Below, piece by piece: positions 14,383 through 23,363 of a stretch of DNA of 64,000 nucleotides. The position numbers and the translations under genes were made by a program. Below the pieces are notes generated by a model. That model searched no databases. It saw only the letters and a program-made list of their open reading frames with translations, and was not told the DNA's origin. The stretch's first letter is position 1; each line of letters starts with the position of its first letter. Origin of the DNA: Actinomyces sp. (GTDB lineage Bacteria > Actinomycetota > Actinomycetes > Actinomycetales > Actinomycetaceae); contig JAHACW010000003.1 of the NCBI GenBank assembly GCA_018375675.1, positions 20,359-84,358 on the forward strand, in the 5' to 3' direction.

Positions 14383-17094
14383 TCATAACGCCCCGGGTGC
14401 TCGCTCCAGGAGGTAGGTAAGCAGCGTGATTGCGCCCGCCTTAGACAGGGGTTCGTTCCCGTTGCCGCACTTGGGCGACTGGACGCAGCGCGGGCACCCG
14501 GACTCGCAGTCGCAGGAGGAGACGGCCTCGAGCGTGGCGGCCACCCACGACCGGGCGCTGTGAAAGCCGGCGAGCACGTGCCCGGCGCCGCCTCGGAATG
14601 CGTCGTGGATAAAGACGGTGGGTGCGCCCGTGTCGTCGTGCAGCTCGGTCGACAGGCCGCCGAGGTCCCAGCGGTCACAGGTGGCGACGATGGGCAGGAT
14701 CCCGATCATCGCGTGCTCGGTCGCGTGCAGCGTGCCCGCCAGGTCCGCGGCCTCGATCCCCATCGTGGCCAGCGCCGCCGGAGTGAGGGTGAACCACGTG
14801 GACTTCGTGGGCAGCGTGTGGGTGGGCAGGAACAGCTCGATGTTGCGGATGAACTCGAGCCCGGGCAGGCGCAGCAGGTCGTAGTCGGTGACCCGCGTCG
14901 ACACGTTCGTCGGCCCGTGATGCCAGGTGACCGTGCCGTCGCCGCACACGTATGTCTCCTCGATGGCGCACACTTCGACGCTCGTGTGGGTCGCCGAGCG
15001 CGTGCGCAGGGGAGTGCGCACCTCCTCGACCAGGGCGACGCGCACGTCGTCGGCCCGCGCGGGCGGGATGATGATCGACGAGGCCTGGGCCCCCTCCCGC
15101 TCCCCGGCCCCGAGGTGCTCGGTTTCCCGGGTGCCGCCCGGCGCCTCGGGCAGGAGGGCGCGCGGCCACCCCTGGGCGGCGGGGGCGGTGGGCGTGGTGA
15201 GGGAACTGAGGCTCAGGACGTGGAAGGTGCGCCCCTGGTGGATGTAGATGGCGCCGGGGAAGACGTGGGCGTCGGCGGAGGCCTGGTCGATCGTGCCGAC
15301 GACGGTGCCGGTGGCCGCGTCGACGATCTGGACGTCGCCGGCGGCTCCGCGCAGGTCGGTGAGGTCGCTGGGGCGCTCGGGGCGAGTGGCGTCCCAGAAG
15401 TATCCGGCAGGCCGTCGCTTGAGGTAGCCGTCGGCGACGAGGCGCTCAGTCACGCCTCGCAGTTCCTGGCCAAAGTAGGTGATATCGGACGGCGTGATCG
15501 GCATTTCGGCGGCCGCGGCGGCGACGTGTGGGGCCAGCACCCACGGGTTGGAGGGGTCGATGACGGAGGCTTCGACCTCGCCGAGAATGTGCTCCGGGTG
15601 GCGCACCAGGTACGCGTCCAGCGGGTTGTCGGAGGCGATGAGCACGGACGTGCCCGGCGCTCCCGCGCGCCCGGCGCGGCCGATCTGCTGGCGCAGGGAT
15701 GCGCGCGTGCCCGGCCAGCCGACTGTGATCGTCGCGTCCAGGCCCGAGATGTCCAGGCCCATTTCGAGCGCGGACGTTGTGGCGAGCGCCCGCACGCCTC
15801 CCGTGCGGATCGCCTCCTCGAGCGCCCGGCGCTCCTCGGGCAGGTAGCCGCCGCGATATGCGCCCACCCGGCCCGCGTTCGGGGAACCGCGCGACGACAG
15901 GCGGTCGCGCACCTGCGCGGCCACGGCCTCGGCCCCCGCGCGCGAGCGCACGAAGGCGAGGAGGCGCGCCCCCTCCTCGACGAAGGCGGTAGCCAGGTTG
16001 GCGGCCTCGACCCCGGCGCTGCGCCGCACGATCGGGACCTTGAGGGTGGCAGTGCCGGGCGGCGCGTCGAGGGCCTCCAGGAAGGAAGAGATGTCGACCT
16101 CGGACTCGTCGGCCATGATCGCGCCCTGCCACAGGACCAGCTCGTGGGCGCCCGCCGGCGAGCCATCCTCGGTGATGGCGACCGCGTCGCGCCCCGTGAG
16201 TGCGCGGCCCACAGCCGCCGCGTCGCGCACGGTCGCGCTCAGCATGACGACCCGCGGATTCGCACCCAGGTGGTGGGCGACGCGCAGCAGACGGCGCACG
16301 ACCAGCGCAATGTGCGAGCCGGTCACGCCGCGCCAATGGTGGGCCTCGTCAATGACGATGAGGCGCAGCGATGCCAGGAAACGCGACCACCGCTGGTGCG
16401 ATGGCAGCATCACGTAGTGCAGGAAATCAGGGTTCGACAGGATCAGGTCAGCCCCCGCCCGCGCCCACTCCTTCGCCTCGCGCGGCGTGTCCCCGTCCAC
16501 CGTCGTCGCGCGCACGCGGCGCAGCCTCTCATCGACGAGGCCGGGGCTCCCTTCCGGGGCGGACTTCCCTTGTGCGACGTCCGGTTTGTCGTCCTGGCCA
16601 AGCAGCGCCATGAGCGAGGCCAGCTGATCCGCCGCCAGAGCCTTCGTCGGAGCCAGGTACAGCGCCGTCGGGCGGCGGTGAATTGCGGAAATACGCGACG
16701 AATCCTCGGCCTCCACCAGGTCTGAGAGGATCGGCGTCCATGCGGCCAGCGACTTGCCCGAGCCCGTTCCCGTCGCGAGCACGACATCGCGGCCCTCGCG
16801 CACAGCGTCCAAGGCCTCGCGCTGATGAATCCACGGGCGCTCCACGCCGCGCCGTGCCCACGCGTCCATGACCGCGGGGCTGACCCACTGCGGCCAATCC
16901 GCGATCCGCCCCGAACGTCCCGGCAACGTCACGTGGCCGAGCATCCGGTCGTCCCCAGCGCTCAGGCGCTCCAGAACATCGAGCAGGTGCGCGGGAGAAG
17001 GGGACGACAGGCCATCGCGTGCCTGATCGGGCGAGGAAGCCCCGGCCTCGTGCGATGAAGACGCCTGCGAAGAAGGTGGCAGGTCAGCGCTCAT
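14383..17094 (-). CDS. DEAD/DEAH-box helicase with C-terminal DUF1998 zinc region
   Basis: 903 residues. Motif I is ATGTGSGKSLAAW (about 106-118), motif II is DEAH followed by HWRGVTGSH, motif III is MLSATV, and motif VI is QQIGRAGRAG. The C-terminus carries four cysteines in SSCDCESGCPRCVQSPKCGN, typical of the DUF1998/MrfA-type metal-binding domain. MrfA-type helicases act in DNA repair (mitomycin resistance), and actinobacterial members are characteristic neighbours of Tad secretion genes. It starts in an ATGA overlap with the upstream YbjN-like gene. Confidence 0.88.
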   Translation of the reverse strand: MSADLPPSSQASSSHEAGASSPDQARDGLSSPSPAHLLDVLERLSAGDDRMLGHVTLPGRSGRIADWPQWVSPAVMDAWARRGVERPWIHQREALDAVREGRDVVLATGTGSGKSLAAWTPILSDLVEAEDSSRISAIHRRPTALYLAPTKALAADQLASLMALLGQDDKPDVAQGKSAPEGSPGLVDERLRRVRATTVDGDTPREAKEWARAGADLILSNPDFLHYVMLPSHQRWSRFLASLRLIVIDEAHHWRGVTGSHIALVVRRLLRVAHHLGANPRVVMLSATVRDAAAVGRALTGRDAVAITEDGSPAGAHELVLWQGAIMADESEVDISSFLEALDAPPGTATLKVPIVRRSAGVEAANLATAFVEEGARLLAFVRSRAGAEAVAAQVRDRLSSRGSPNAGRVGAYRGGYLPEERRALEEAIRTGGVRALATTSALEMGLDISGLDATITVGWPGTRASLRQQIGRAGRAGAPGTSVLIASDNPLDAYLVRHPEHILGEVEASVIDPSNPWVLAPHVAAAAAEMPITPSDITYFGQELRGVTERLVADGYLKRRPAGYFWDATRPERPSDLTDLRGAAGDVQIVDAATGTVVGTIDQASADAHVFPGAIYIHQGRTFHVLSLSSLTTPTAPAAQGWPRALLPEAPGGTRETEHLGAGEREGAQASSIIIPPARADDVRVALVEEVRTPLRTRSATHTSVEVCAIEETYVCGDGTVTWHHGPTNVSTRVTDYDLLRLPGLEFIRNIELFLPTHTLPTKSTWFTLTPAALATMGIEAADLAGTLHATEHAMIGILPIVATCDRWDLGGLSTELHDDTGAPTVFIHDAFRGGAGHVLAGFHSARSWVAATLEAVSSCDCESGCPRCVQSPKCGNGNEPLSKAGAITLLTYLLERAPGAL

Positions 17095-17573
17095 TCGCGC
17101 CCGGATTCACCGAGCCCCAGCGCCTCGGAAGCGGACTCCTTCACGTACTGGATCGCCGCAATACCCGTCGAAATGCCCGACGAAATTGCGTCACGCAGCT
17201 GCACGTCCGACAGTCCGGCCTCCGTGTCCACGACGAAATCCGCGTACACGCCCAGCGTCCCCTCCGGCGAGGTCGCCGTGTACACCGTCGGGAAATACTT
17301 CTCGCGATTCCAGTTGTCGGCGGTCGCAAACAGCGCGGGTTCCGCGCTCTCAGCCGGCAGATCCGACTCCCACAGCGCACGAATCGACAGGAAACGACCC
17401 GCCGCATCAAAAGACACGAGGAATGGAATCTCGTCAAAAATTGCGCCCGCCGCGCGACCCTTCTCGATCACGTCCAGCGCGTAACCCATCTCGCGCACGG
17501 CCTGAACGACCCGCTCAAAATCGGCCGGGTAGGGGGTCACCTCATCCTCGGGCACCACGTACGGAACGTTCAC
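17091..17573 (-). CDS. YbjN-domain protein
   Basis: About 160 residues from a GTG start in a GTGA overlap with the upstream gene and with GGGAGG 6-8 nt before it. The pattern (PADFERVVQAVREMGYALDV, then alternating strands, then LSDVQLRDAISSGISTGIAA) fits the YbjN / type III chaperone-like fold. Such proteins are small cytoplasmic partners of unknown target. It stands between a second YbjN-like gene and the helicase gene, all overlapping by 4 bp, so the three form one translational unit. Confidence 0.7.
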   Translation of the reverse strand: MNVPYVVPEDEVTPYPADFERVVQAVREMGYALDVIEKGRAAGAIFDEIPFLVSFDAAGRFLSIRALWESDLPAESAEPALFATADNWNREKYFPTVYTATSPEGTLGVYADFVVDTEAGLSDVQLRDAISSGISTGIAAIQYVKESASEALGLGESGRE

Positions 17574-18028
17574 AGCGACACCTCCCGACCCTGGGAATCC
17601 CAATCCACGAACCCGGGCAACGTCACCTCAAGATCCGCGAAGAACCCCATGATCATCGACATGGACGTCTCAAAGAAATTATCCAACTGAGCCTGCGTAA
17701 GCCCCGACATGACCACGACGTTGCACTCCGCGATCAGGCCGTACTGCGTGCCGTCCTCCAGGGGCGCCACGTACGCCTTCGGGCCAGTGCGCGTCGAATT
17801 GCACGTCGCGACCTCGCGGGCGAGCTCACCGAACTGCTCCGGCGTGCGCGCAATCCCGCGCCACTGAGCGCGCAACTGCAGGATCTGAGGGTTCGTCGCA
17901 TTCCAGAAAAAAGCGGCATTTGGCGTCAAATAAGCCAGCTCGCCCTCGTTGTAGTCGCCGAAACGCACGTCCCGGGAACGCAGCAAATCCCGAATACGAT
18001 CGGTGCTGACAGGTGAAGATGCAGCCAC
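17570..18028 (-). CDS. YbjN-domain protein
   Basis: About 152 residues from GTG 18028, chosen because GGGAG lies 6 nt upstream and because homology-like sequence begins there (VAASSPVSTDRIRDLLRSRD). Residues include LRAQWRGIARTPEQFGELA, YGLIAECNVVVMSGLTQAQLD and a final helix MSMIMGFFADLE, the same plan as the adjacent YbjN-like protein. The pair may have arisen by duplication. It is the promoter-proximal gene of the YbjN-YbjN-helicase operon, divergent from the PAP2 gene across 265 bp. Confidence 0.7.
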   Translation of the reverse strand: MAASSPVSTDRIRDLLRSRDVRFGDYNEGELAYLTPNAAFFWNATNPQILQLRAQWRGIARTPEQFGELAREVATCNSTRTGPKAYVAPLEDGTQYGLIAECNVVVMSGLTQAQLDNFFETSMSMIMGFFADLEVTLPGFVDWDSQGREVSL

Positions 18029-18293
18029 TGACAACTCCCGCGTGAGACATACAGAATCGGACACCTCCACTGTAACCGAGGCCTCTGCCCCGCGCGCGCC
18101 CACGTTGTCCGACAAGTCTTGACATGGGGCCTCCCGTCTCTCTTCGACGAGGCCGGGGCAGGTACGCAGGACGCCCACCCGCTGTGTGCTTGCCTTCGAT
18201 TTGCGAGAAAGCGAAACCAATACACGCGCCAGCGCCCCGCTCCACTACAGTGGACACGGAGTACGGCATCGACACGAATGAACGGAGGACACC

Positions 18294-19385
18294 ATGGACG
18301 ACCCCAACGCCGCCCTGCCCTCCGACCCCACCGTCGACGAGTCCTACACCAAAGGCTCGCGCCCCGTGCGCCCCCGCGCGCGCTCGTCGGCATCCGCCGA
18401 GACCGCCGGCCGCTCCTCCCGAGCGGACAGCGCCCCCGCCACCCAGCGGCCCGCCCGAGGGCGCACCCCCGGCCCCCAGGCCAACGGCGAGGCCCCGGCG
18501 AGCGGGCCCCAGCCTCGTCGACTCCTGTCCGACTCCTGGTACCGGCTCAAGCTCGCCCGGCGTCTCGGGGGCGTCACGATCTGCCTGCTGCTAACGATGC
18601 TCATCAGCCACGTGGCGCTCGCAACCGCGCCCGGGCAGGTCCTCGACACCATCCTCATGGAAGGCACGATGCGCTCGGCGAGCCGCTACGAGTCCTTCTC
18701 GATGCTCATCACCGGCATTGTGTCCGTGCCCGTCATGGTCGCAGCCGGTATCGTCGTCGCCCTCGTCGCCGCCGCGCGACGGAGGCCCACGCTCGCGGGG
18801 CGTGCCCTTGGTGCTGTCATCGGGGCTAACATCACGACACAGATCCTCAAGGACTACATCCTCACCCGCCCCAACCTGGGTGTTACGACGGGTGCAGGCA
18901 ACTCCCTGCCCTCCGGGCACACCACCGTCGCCGTCACCCTGTCACTGGCCCTCATCGTCGTCGCCCCGCAGTGGTTCCGCAGTCCGTCTGCGTGGATCGG
19001 CTGGGCGTGGACATCCCTCATGGGCGTGTCCGTCATGATGGAAGGCTGGCATCGACCCTCCGACGTCGTCACCGCCGCCCTGATCGCTGGGGCGTGGGCC
19101 CTTGCCCTCTCACCCATCGAACGGCGGCCCCGGCACGGCGCAAAAGTCCAACGCGTCATGGTGTGGGTGAGCCTCGGACTCATCGTCATCGCGCTGCTGG
19201 CCACCGGCGCCGCCATGTGGGGCTTCAGCATGTCCGCAGCCTCCCCTGGATCCGGTTATGGTTTTGAGGACTTCCTGCAGGTGCGCCCCTGGCGCTCGCG
19301 CGTCCTCGGTGTCGCCGCCGTCGCGTGGGTGAGCGCCGTGTGCGGCCTCATCATGCACGAGGTCGACCGCCTCGCGGGTGAGTAA
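18294..19385 (+). CDS. PAP2-family membrane phosphatase
   Basis: 363 residues: a disordered, charged first 80 residues, then about six membrane segments. The phosphatase signature is present as KDYILTRPNLG (KxxxxxxRP, about 182-192), NSLPSGHTT (PSGH, about 201-209) and GWHRPSDV (HxxxD), although the usual SR before the last motif is replaced by EG. PAP2 enzymes dephosphorylate lipid phosphates such as undecaprenyl pyrophosphate or phosphatidic acid at the outer membrane face. The ATG is preceded by GGAGG. It is monocistronic. Confidence 0.85.
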   Translation: MDDPNAALPSDPTVDESYTKGSRPVRPRARSSASAETAGRSSRADSAPATQRPARGRTPGPQANGEAPASGPQPRRLLSDSWYRLKLARRLGGVTICLLLTMLISHVALATAPGQVLDTILMEGTMRSASRYESFSMLITGIVSVPVMVAAGIVVALVAAARRRPTLAGRALGAVIGANITTQILKDYILTRPNLGVTTGAGNSLPSGHTTVAVTLSLALIVVAPQWFRSPSAWIGWAWTSLMGVSVMMEGWHRPSDVVTAALIAGAWALALSPIERRPRHGAKVQRVMVWVSLGLIVIALLATGAAMWGFSMSAASPGSGYGFEDFLQVRPWRSRVLGVAAVAWVSAVCGLIMHEVDRLAGE

Positions 19386-19491
19386 ATCCTGCTGCTGTCG
19401 CTTGTTCCCCGACAGATCTCCGGCCGCCCCGCGGCCTGCCCGCTCGCTCGCCGTCTGCGCCCCGTGTTGTTGCTGTGTGGCACCGCTGGTG

Positions 19492-19799
19492 TTCCGGGCG
19501 CCGGAGGGCCCGGCTGTGGGGCCGGGCCGCTGGGTGTGCCGGTGGGCGGCGGCCCGCCCGCGAGCCGTCCGTGCCGCGGGCGGCGGCCGGCCCAGTTGAT
19601 GGTGTTGCTGTGTTGCCCCACGGGTGTTTCGGGCGCCGGAGGGCCCGGCCGCCCGCGAGGCTAGGCGCCCTCACTTCGTTCGGCGCCGCGCCTCGAAGCC
19701 CGCCCGTGCCCTCCGGTCCCTCCGGCGCCCTTCACACCAGTGGCGCTTGCGGTGTGCTGGGTGGCTTGGCGCCGCGCCTCGAAGCCCGGCCAGGCCCCG
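19492..19799 (+). repeat. GC-rich intergenic repeat cluster (partial copies)
   Basis: A gene-free GC-rich stretch made of repeat fragments. TTCCGGGCGCCGGAGGGCCC begins at 19492 and recurs with one mismatch at 19628. A 38-nt block at 19534-19571 and a 21-nt block at 19779-19799 are identical to 63914-63951 and 63980-64000 at the right edge of the window. No open frame here has credible coding character. This is a dispersed intergenic repeat family, arranged as a mosaic. Confidence 0.75.
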
Positions 19800-19839
19800 C
19801 CGCCCAGCAATTTCGCACGTAATTCCCCTGCGACTCTTT

Positions 19840-20461
19840 CAAACATTGAATTCAGATCGTTGGAATTGCAGCGTTTTCTGACTTTGTTGGAACTTTATCC
19901 AATCGAATTACGTGCGACTTTTCTGGGATTTTGCCCCACTGTCGGTGATGTCGCAGGCGGTTCCTTTCTGGTGTTCTGTTGGTTCCTGTTGGTTCGCAAT
20001 GTTGCGCGCCTGTTGTTGTGGAGTTGTGTGTGGCTTGTGTTTGGTGAGGACTTGGGCCTGTTGGTTGAAAGAAATGTCGCCCCGGTGTGGGTGTGTGGTG
20101 TGTGTTGTGAAAGAAAGTTCGCCCCTGCATGGTGAAAATGGGCGAATTTTGGTTGTTTATGGCGTGCTGGGGCGGTAAATGTTTCATTGTATGGTGCTGT
20201 GTGTGGAGCGTGGGCGGATAATATTTCATCGCGTGGTTTCGTGTGTTGTGTTGGGGTGTTGTTTCTGTCGTGCCTGTAGTGGCGGGGATGCGCAGTTGTG
20301 TGCTCGAAGGCCCATCAACCTCGTGCCATCTTCCAGTCTGCATGGCCTGCTGGAATGCCCCTGGCGTTGTGGGGCTTGGCCAGTGGATAATGGGGAGACG
20401 GGTGGCACGCCGTCGACGCCCGTATAACGCCCAGCCGCAGTTCCGTCCCGAAAGGACCGAC
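19840..20461. other. Gene-free, low-GC, strand-asymmetric (T/G-rich) region
   Basis: About 600 bp with markedly lower GC than its surroundings and a strong excess of T and G on the + strand up to about 20300. The only long frames are low-complexity (His/Thr/Pro-rich on the - strand) and lack ribosome sites. It ends at the GAAAGGA site of the DoxX-like gene. No RNA gene is recognised. Confidence 0.6.
20067..20240 (+). repeat. Degenerate repeats with 42-bp spacing
   Basis: Four related units begin at 20067, 20109, 20175 and 20217. Each has an A-rich start, a TTYC or TTCGCCCC core and a final RTGG. Spacings are 42, 66 and 42 bp. Sequence identity is loose, so this is not a CRISPR array. Confidence 0.4.
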
Positions 20462-20986
20462 ATGCCTCGTCCCGCATCAGCCGTCGTCACCTCCAAGCCC
20501 GCGCGCTTCATCCTGGGCCTGCTGCGCATTGCGGTCGGTTTCATTTTCCTGTGGGCGTTCCTGGATAAGACGTTTGGCCTGCACTATTCGACGGGCCCGT
20601 CGCGCGCGTGGATCAACGGTGGCACGCCCGCGCAGAGCTACCTGACGGGCGCCACGACCGGCAAGCCCCTGGCCTCCTTCTTCGAGTCGCTGGCCGTGCC
20701 CGCGATGGATTGGCTGTTCATGCTCGGCCTGCTGTGTATCGGCCTGGCCTTCCTGCTGGGTATTGGCACGCGCCTCGCTGCCGTCGCGGGCGTCGTCATG
20801 CTGGGCTTCATGTACGCGGCGGTCGCCCCGTGGGTGTGGGGCTCCCTCAACCCGGTCGTCAACGAGCACCTGGTCGACGCGCTTGTTCTCATCCTGATCC
20901 CGCTGACCAGCGCGGGCGACACGCTCGGCCTGGGCTCGTGGTGGAAGGGCCTGGGGCTCGTGAAGAAGCTGCCCTTCCTTATCTGA
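20462..20986 (+). CDS. DoxX-family membrane protein
   Basis: 174 residues with four hydrophobic segments: ILGLLRIAVGFIFLWAFLDK, MDWLFMLGLLCIGLAFLLGIG, AAVAGVVMLGFMYAAVAPWV and LVDALVLILIPLTSAGDTL. The order and the conserved start (ILGLLRIAVGFIFLWAFLDK) match the DoxX/DoxD superfamily, whose members are associated with redox and thiosulfate metabolism or oxidative-stress complexes. The ATG is preceded by GAAAGGA. It is a single gene ended by a hairpin. Confidence 0.82.
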   Translation: MPRPASAVVTSKPARFILGLLRIAVGFIFLWAFLDKTFGLHYSTGPSRAWINGGTPAQSYLTGATTGKPLASFFESLAVPAMDWLFMLGLLCIGLAFLLGIGTRLAAVAGVVMLGFMYAAVAPWVWGSLNPVVNEHLVDALVLILIPLTSAGDTLGLGSWWKGLGLVKKLPFLI

Positions 20987-21000
20987 TCCGCATCGATCGA

Positions 21001-21034
21001 CGAGGCCGTGGCCGGGTTTCCGGTCGCGGCCTCG
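21001..21034 (+). terminator. Hairpin terminator after the DoxX-like gene
   Basis: An 8-bp outer stem (CGAGGCCG/CGGCCTCG) and a 4-bp inner stem around a GTTT loop begin 14 nt after the stop codon. The outer arms contain the recurrent GAGGCC motif of this chromosome. Confidence 0.6.
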
Positions 21035-21182
21035 CTGTGTTGTTGGCCGGTGTGTGGGAGCGTTGTCCGGTCGATCCGCGCAGTTTTGTGACGGGACGTT
21101 GATCCCCTATGGATGTCGAAAAAGGGCGCGCGTGACGAGCGGAACTGCTCGCCGCGCGCGTCGCGCTTCTGACGCACGCGTG

Positions 21183-21230
21183 ACACTAGATATTGTGGTC
21201 ACCGTTCGCATCAAGCACTACATCTAGTGA
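21183..21230 (+). promoter_or_regulatory. Tandem NrdR boxes controlling nrdD-nrdG
   Basis: ACACTAGATATTGTGG (21183-21198) and GCACTACATCTAGTGA (21215-21230) both fit the NrdR consensus ACACWATATATWGTGT and start 32 bp apart, about three helical turns, as is typical for cooperative NrdR binding. NrdR represses ribonucleotide reductase genes when dATP is plentiful. nrdR is not in this window. Confidence 0.8.
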
Positions 21231-21244
21231 TTGATGGCCGTGTT

Positions 21245-21260
21245 CCCCTAGATCTAGGGG
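21245..21260. promoter_or_regulatory. Perfect 16-bp palindrome downstream of the NrdR boxes
   Basis: CCCCTAGATCTAGGGG is a perfect dyad 15 bp after the second NrdR box and about 235 bp before nrdD. It could be a second operator or a small hairpin in the transcript; its regulator is not known. Confidence 0.5.
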
Positions 21261-21496
21261 AGCCTCGCGCCGGGCGGAGGAAACCGCCTCCACCCACAGT
21301 GCCACGGCCTCGCCCCACGAGGACGGAGCATCCACGACGTGTCGATCACGCGTCCGAACAGCAGTACTGGCCGCCCACAGAAGCGCAGGGTCAGAGGCGC
21401 CCGCCGCCCCACACAGTTCCACGACACCACACACATCTCTCACAACCCAGTTCCCAGCAGCCCGCAGCACCCAATGGAATCAAGACAGGAAGAACA
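21261..21496 (+). other. Long untranslated leader of nrdD
   Basis: About 236 nt separate the palindrome from the nrdD start. It begins with a GGCGG-AGGAAA-CCGCC hairpin and ends in a C/A-rich stretch before GACAGGAAGAACA. I do not recognise a known riboswitch. Confidence 0.4.
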
Positions 21497-23362
21497 ATGA
21501 CCAGCTCACCCCGCTACGACGTCGACGCCATCGCAACCGTGCAGGAGTACCTCGACCGCTCAGATTGGCGGGTGAACGCCAACGCGAACCAGGGGTATTC
21601 GCTCGGTGGCCTGATCTTGAACTCGGCGGGCAAGATCGTCGCTAACTACTGGCTCGAACACGTCTACACCCCCGAGATCGGCGCGCCGCACCGCGAGGGG
21701 GACTACCACATCCACGACCTCGACATGTTCGCCGGATACTGCGCCGGCTGGTCTCTCAAGCGCCTCATCCAGGAGGGTTTCAACGGTGTTGGTGGCGCGA
21801 TCGCCTCGGCCCCGCCCAAGCACTTCTCCTCGGCCTGCGGCCAGATCGTCAACTTCCTCGGCACCCTCCAGAATGAGTGGGCGGGCGCCCAGGCCTTCTC
21901 ATCCTTCGACACCTACATGGCCCCCTTCGTGCGCCTGGACGACATGGAGTACGAGGACGTCGTGCAGTGCATGCAGGAGCTCATCTACAACCTGAACGTG
22001 CCCTCGCGATGGGGCAGCCAGTGCCCCTTCACGAACCTGACCTTCGACTGGACGTGCCCGGACGACCTCGCGGACGAGCACCCCCTCATCGGCGACGAGG
22101 TCGTCGACTTCACCTACGGCGACCTTCAGCGGGAAATGAACCTCATCAACCGCGCGTTCATCGAGGTCATGACGGGCGGCGATGCGGACGGGCGCGTCTT
22201 TACGTTCCCGATCCCGACCTACAACATCACCCCCGACTTCGACTGGGAGGGCGAAAACGTCGACGCCCTCTTCGACATGACCGCGAAGTACGGCCTGCCC
22301 TACTTCCAGAACTTCATCAACTCCGACCTGGACCCGCACATGATCCGCTCGATGTGCTGCCGCCTCCAGCTGGACCTGCGTGAGCTCCTTAAGCGCGGCA
22401 ACGGCCTCTTCGGGTCGGCCGAGCTGACCGGCTCGATCGGCGTGGTCACGCTCAACATGGCGCGCCTCGGCTACCTCCACAAGGGGGACGAGGAGGGCCT
22501 CGTCGCGCGCATGGACGAGCTGATCGACCTGGCCTCGAAGTCCCTCGAGATCAAGCGCGAGACCATTCAGTACCACATGGACCACGGCCTGTTCCCCTAC
22601 TCGCAGCGCTACCTGGGCACGCTCGATAACCACTTCTCGACGATCGGCGTCAACGGCATGAACGAGATGGTGCGCAACTTCAGCGACGACGCCTACGACC
22701 TGACGGATCCGCGCGGCTTCGACATGTGCGTGCGCGTCCTGGATCGAGTGCGCGAGCGCATGGTCCAGCTCCAGGAGGCCACCGGCCACATGTACAACCT
22801 GGAGGCGACCCCCGCGGAGGGCACGACCTACCGCTTCGCGAAGGAGGACCGTAAGCGCTTCGGTGACATCATTCAGGCGGGTACGCCCGACGAGCCCTAC
22901 TACACGAACTCCTCGCAGCTGCCGGTGGGCTACACGGACGACCCGTTCCAGGCCCTCGAGGATCAGGAGGTCCTGCAGGGCAAGTACACGGGCGGCACGG
23001 TCCTGCACCTGTACATGGGCGAGCGTGTGTCCTCGGGCGAGGCCTGCAAGGAGATGGTGCGCCGCTCGCTGACGGCCTTCAAGGTCCCCTACATCACGAT
23101 CACGCCGACCTTCTCAATCTGCCCGGTCCACGGCTACCTGGCCGGCGAGCACTTCACCTGCGAGAAGTGCGCGGCCGCCCACCCCCACGCGGAGCCGCAG
23201 GCCTGCGAGGTGTGGACGCGCGTCATGGGCTACTTCCGTCCGGTTCAGTCCTTCAACATTGGCAAGAAGGGCGAGTACCACGAGCGCCAGATGTTCTCCG
23301 AGAGCGCCGCGGATGCGCACGGTGAGCTCGTCAGCGCGTTCCCTCCCGCGGGGAGCCGCTGA
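21497..23362 (+). CDS. nrdD: Anaerobic (class III) ribonucleoside-triphosphate reductase
   Basis: 621 residues, shorter than the roughly 710 of E. coli NrdD because the N-terminal ATP-cone is absent: the barrel domain starts almost at once (NQGYSLGGLILNSAGKIVANYW). The zinc region is C542/H545 with C555 and C558 (ICPVHGYLAGEHFTCEKC). The glycyl-radical loop is RVMGYFRPVQSFN, with G578 as the radical residue. It makes dNTPs without oxygen, implying anaerobic growth. The ATG is chosen for GGAAGAA upstream. It is followed after 1 nt by its activase gene and preceded by NrdR boxes. Confidence 0.95.
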   Translation: MTSSPRYDVDAIATVQEYLDRSDWRVNANANQGYSLGGLILNSAGKIVANYWLEHVYTPEIGAPHREGDYHIHDLDMFAGYCAGWSLKRLIQEGFNGVGGAIASAPPKHFSSACGQIVNFLGTLQNEWAGAQAFSSFDTYMAPFVRLDDMEYEDVVQCMQELIYNLNVPSRWGSQCPFTNLTFDWTCPDDLADEHPLIGDEVVDFTYGDLQREMNLINRAFIEVMTGGDADGRVFTFPIPTYNITPDFDWEGENVDALFDMTAKYGLPYFQNFINSDLDPHMIRSMCCRLQLDLRELLKRGNGLFGSAELTGSIGVVTLNMARLGYLHKGDEEGLVARMDELIDLASKSLEIKRETIQYHMDHGLFPYSQRYLGTLDNHFSTIGVNGMNEMVRNFSDDAYDLTDPRGFDMCVRVLDRVRERMVQLQEATGHMYNLEATPAEGTTYRFAKEDRKRFGDIIQAGTPDEPYYTNSSQLPVGYTDDPFQALEDQEVLQGKYTGGTVLHLYMGERVSSGEACKEMVRRSLTAFKVPYITITPTFSICPVHGYLAGEHFTCEKCAAAHPHAEPQACEVWTRVMGYFRPVQSFNIGKKGEYHERQMFSESAADAHGELVSAFPPAGSR

Positions 23363-23363
23363 C

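Noticed and set aside
20067..20240. CRISPR array
   Set aside because: Units are too degenerate, spacing is irregular and no cas genes are present.
19852..20544. A - strand frame rich in His, Thr and Pro with motif-like repeats in the T/G-rich region
   Set aside because: The repeats come from the nucleotide repeats; there is no ribosome site and it runs into the DoxX-like gene.
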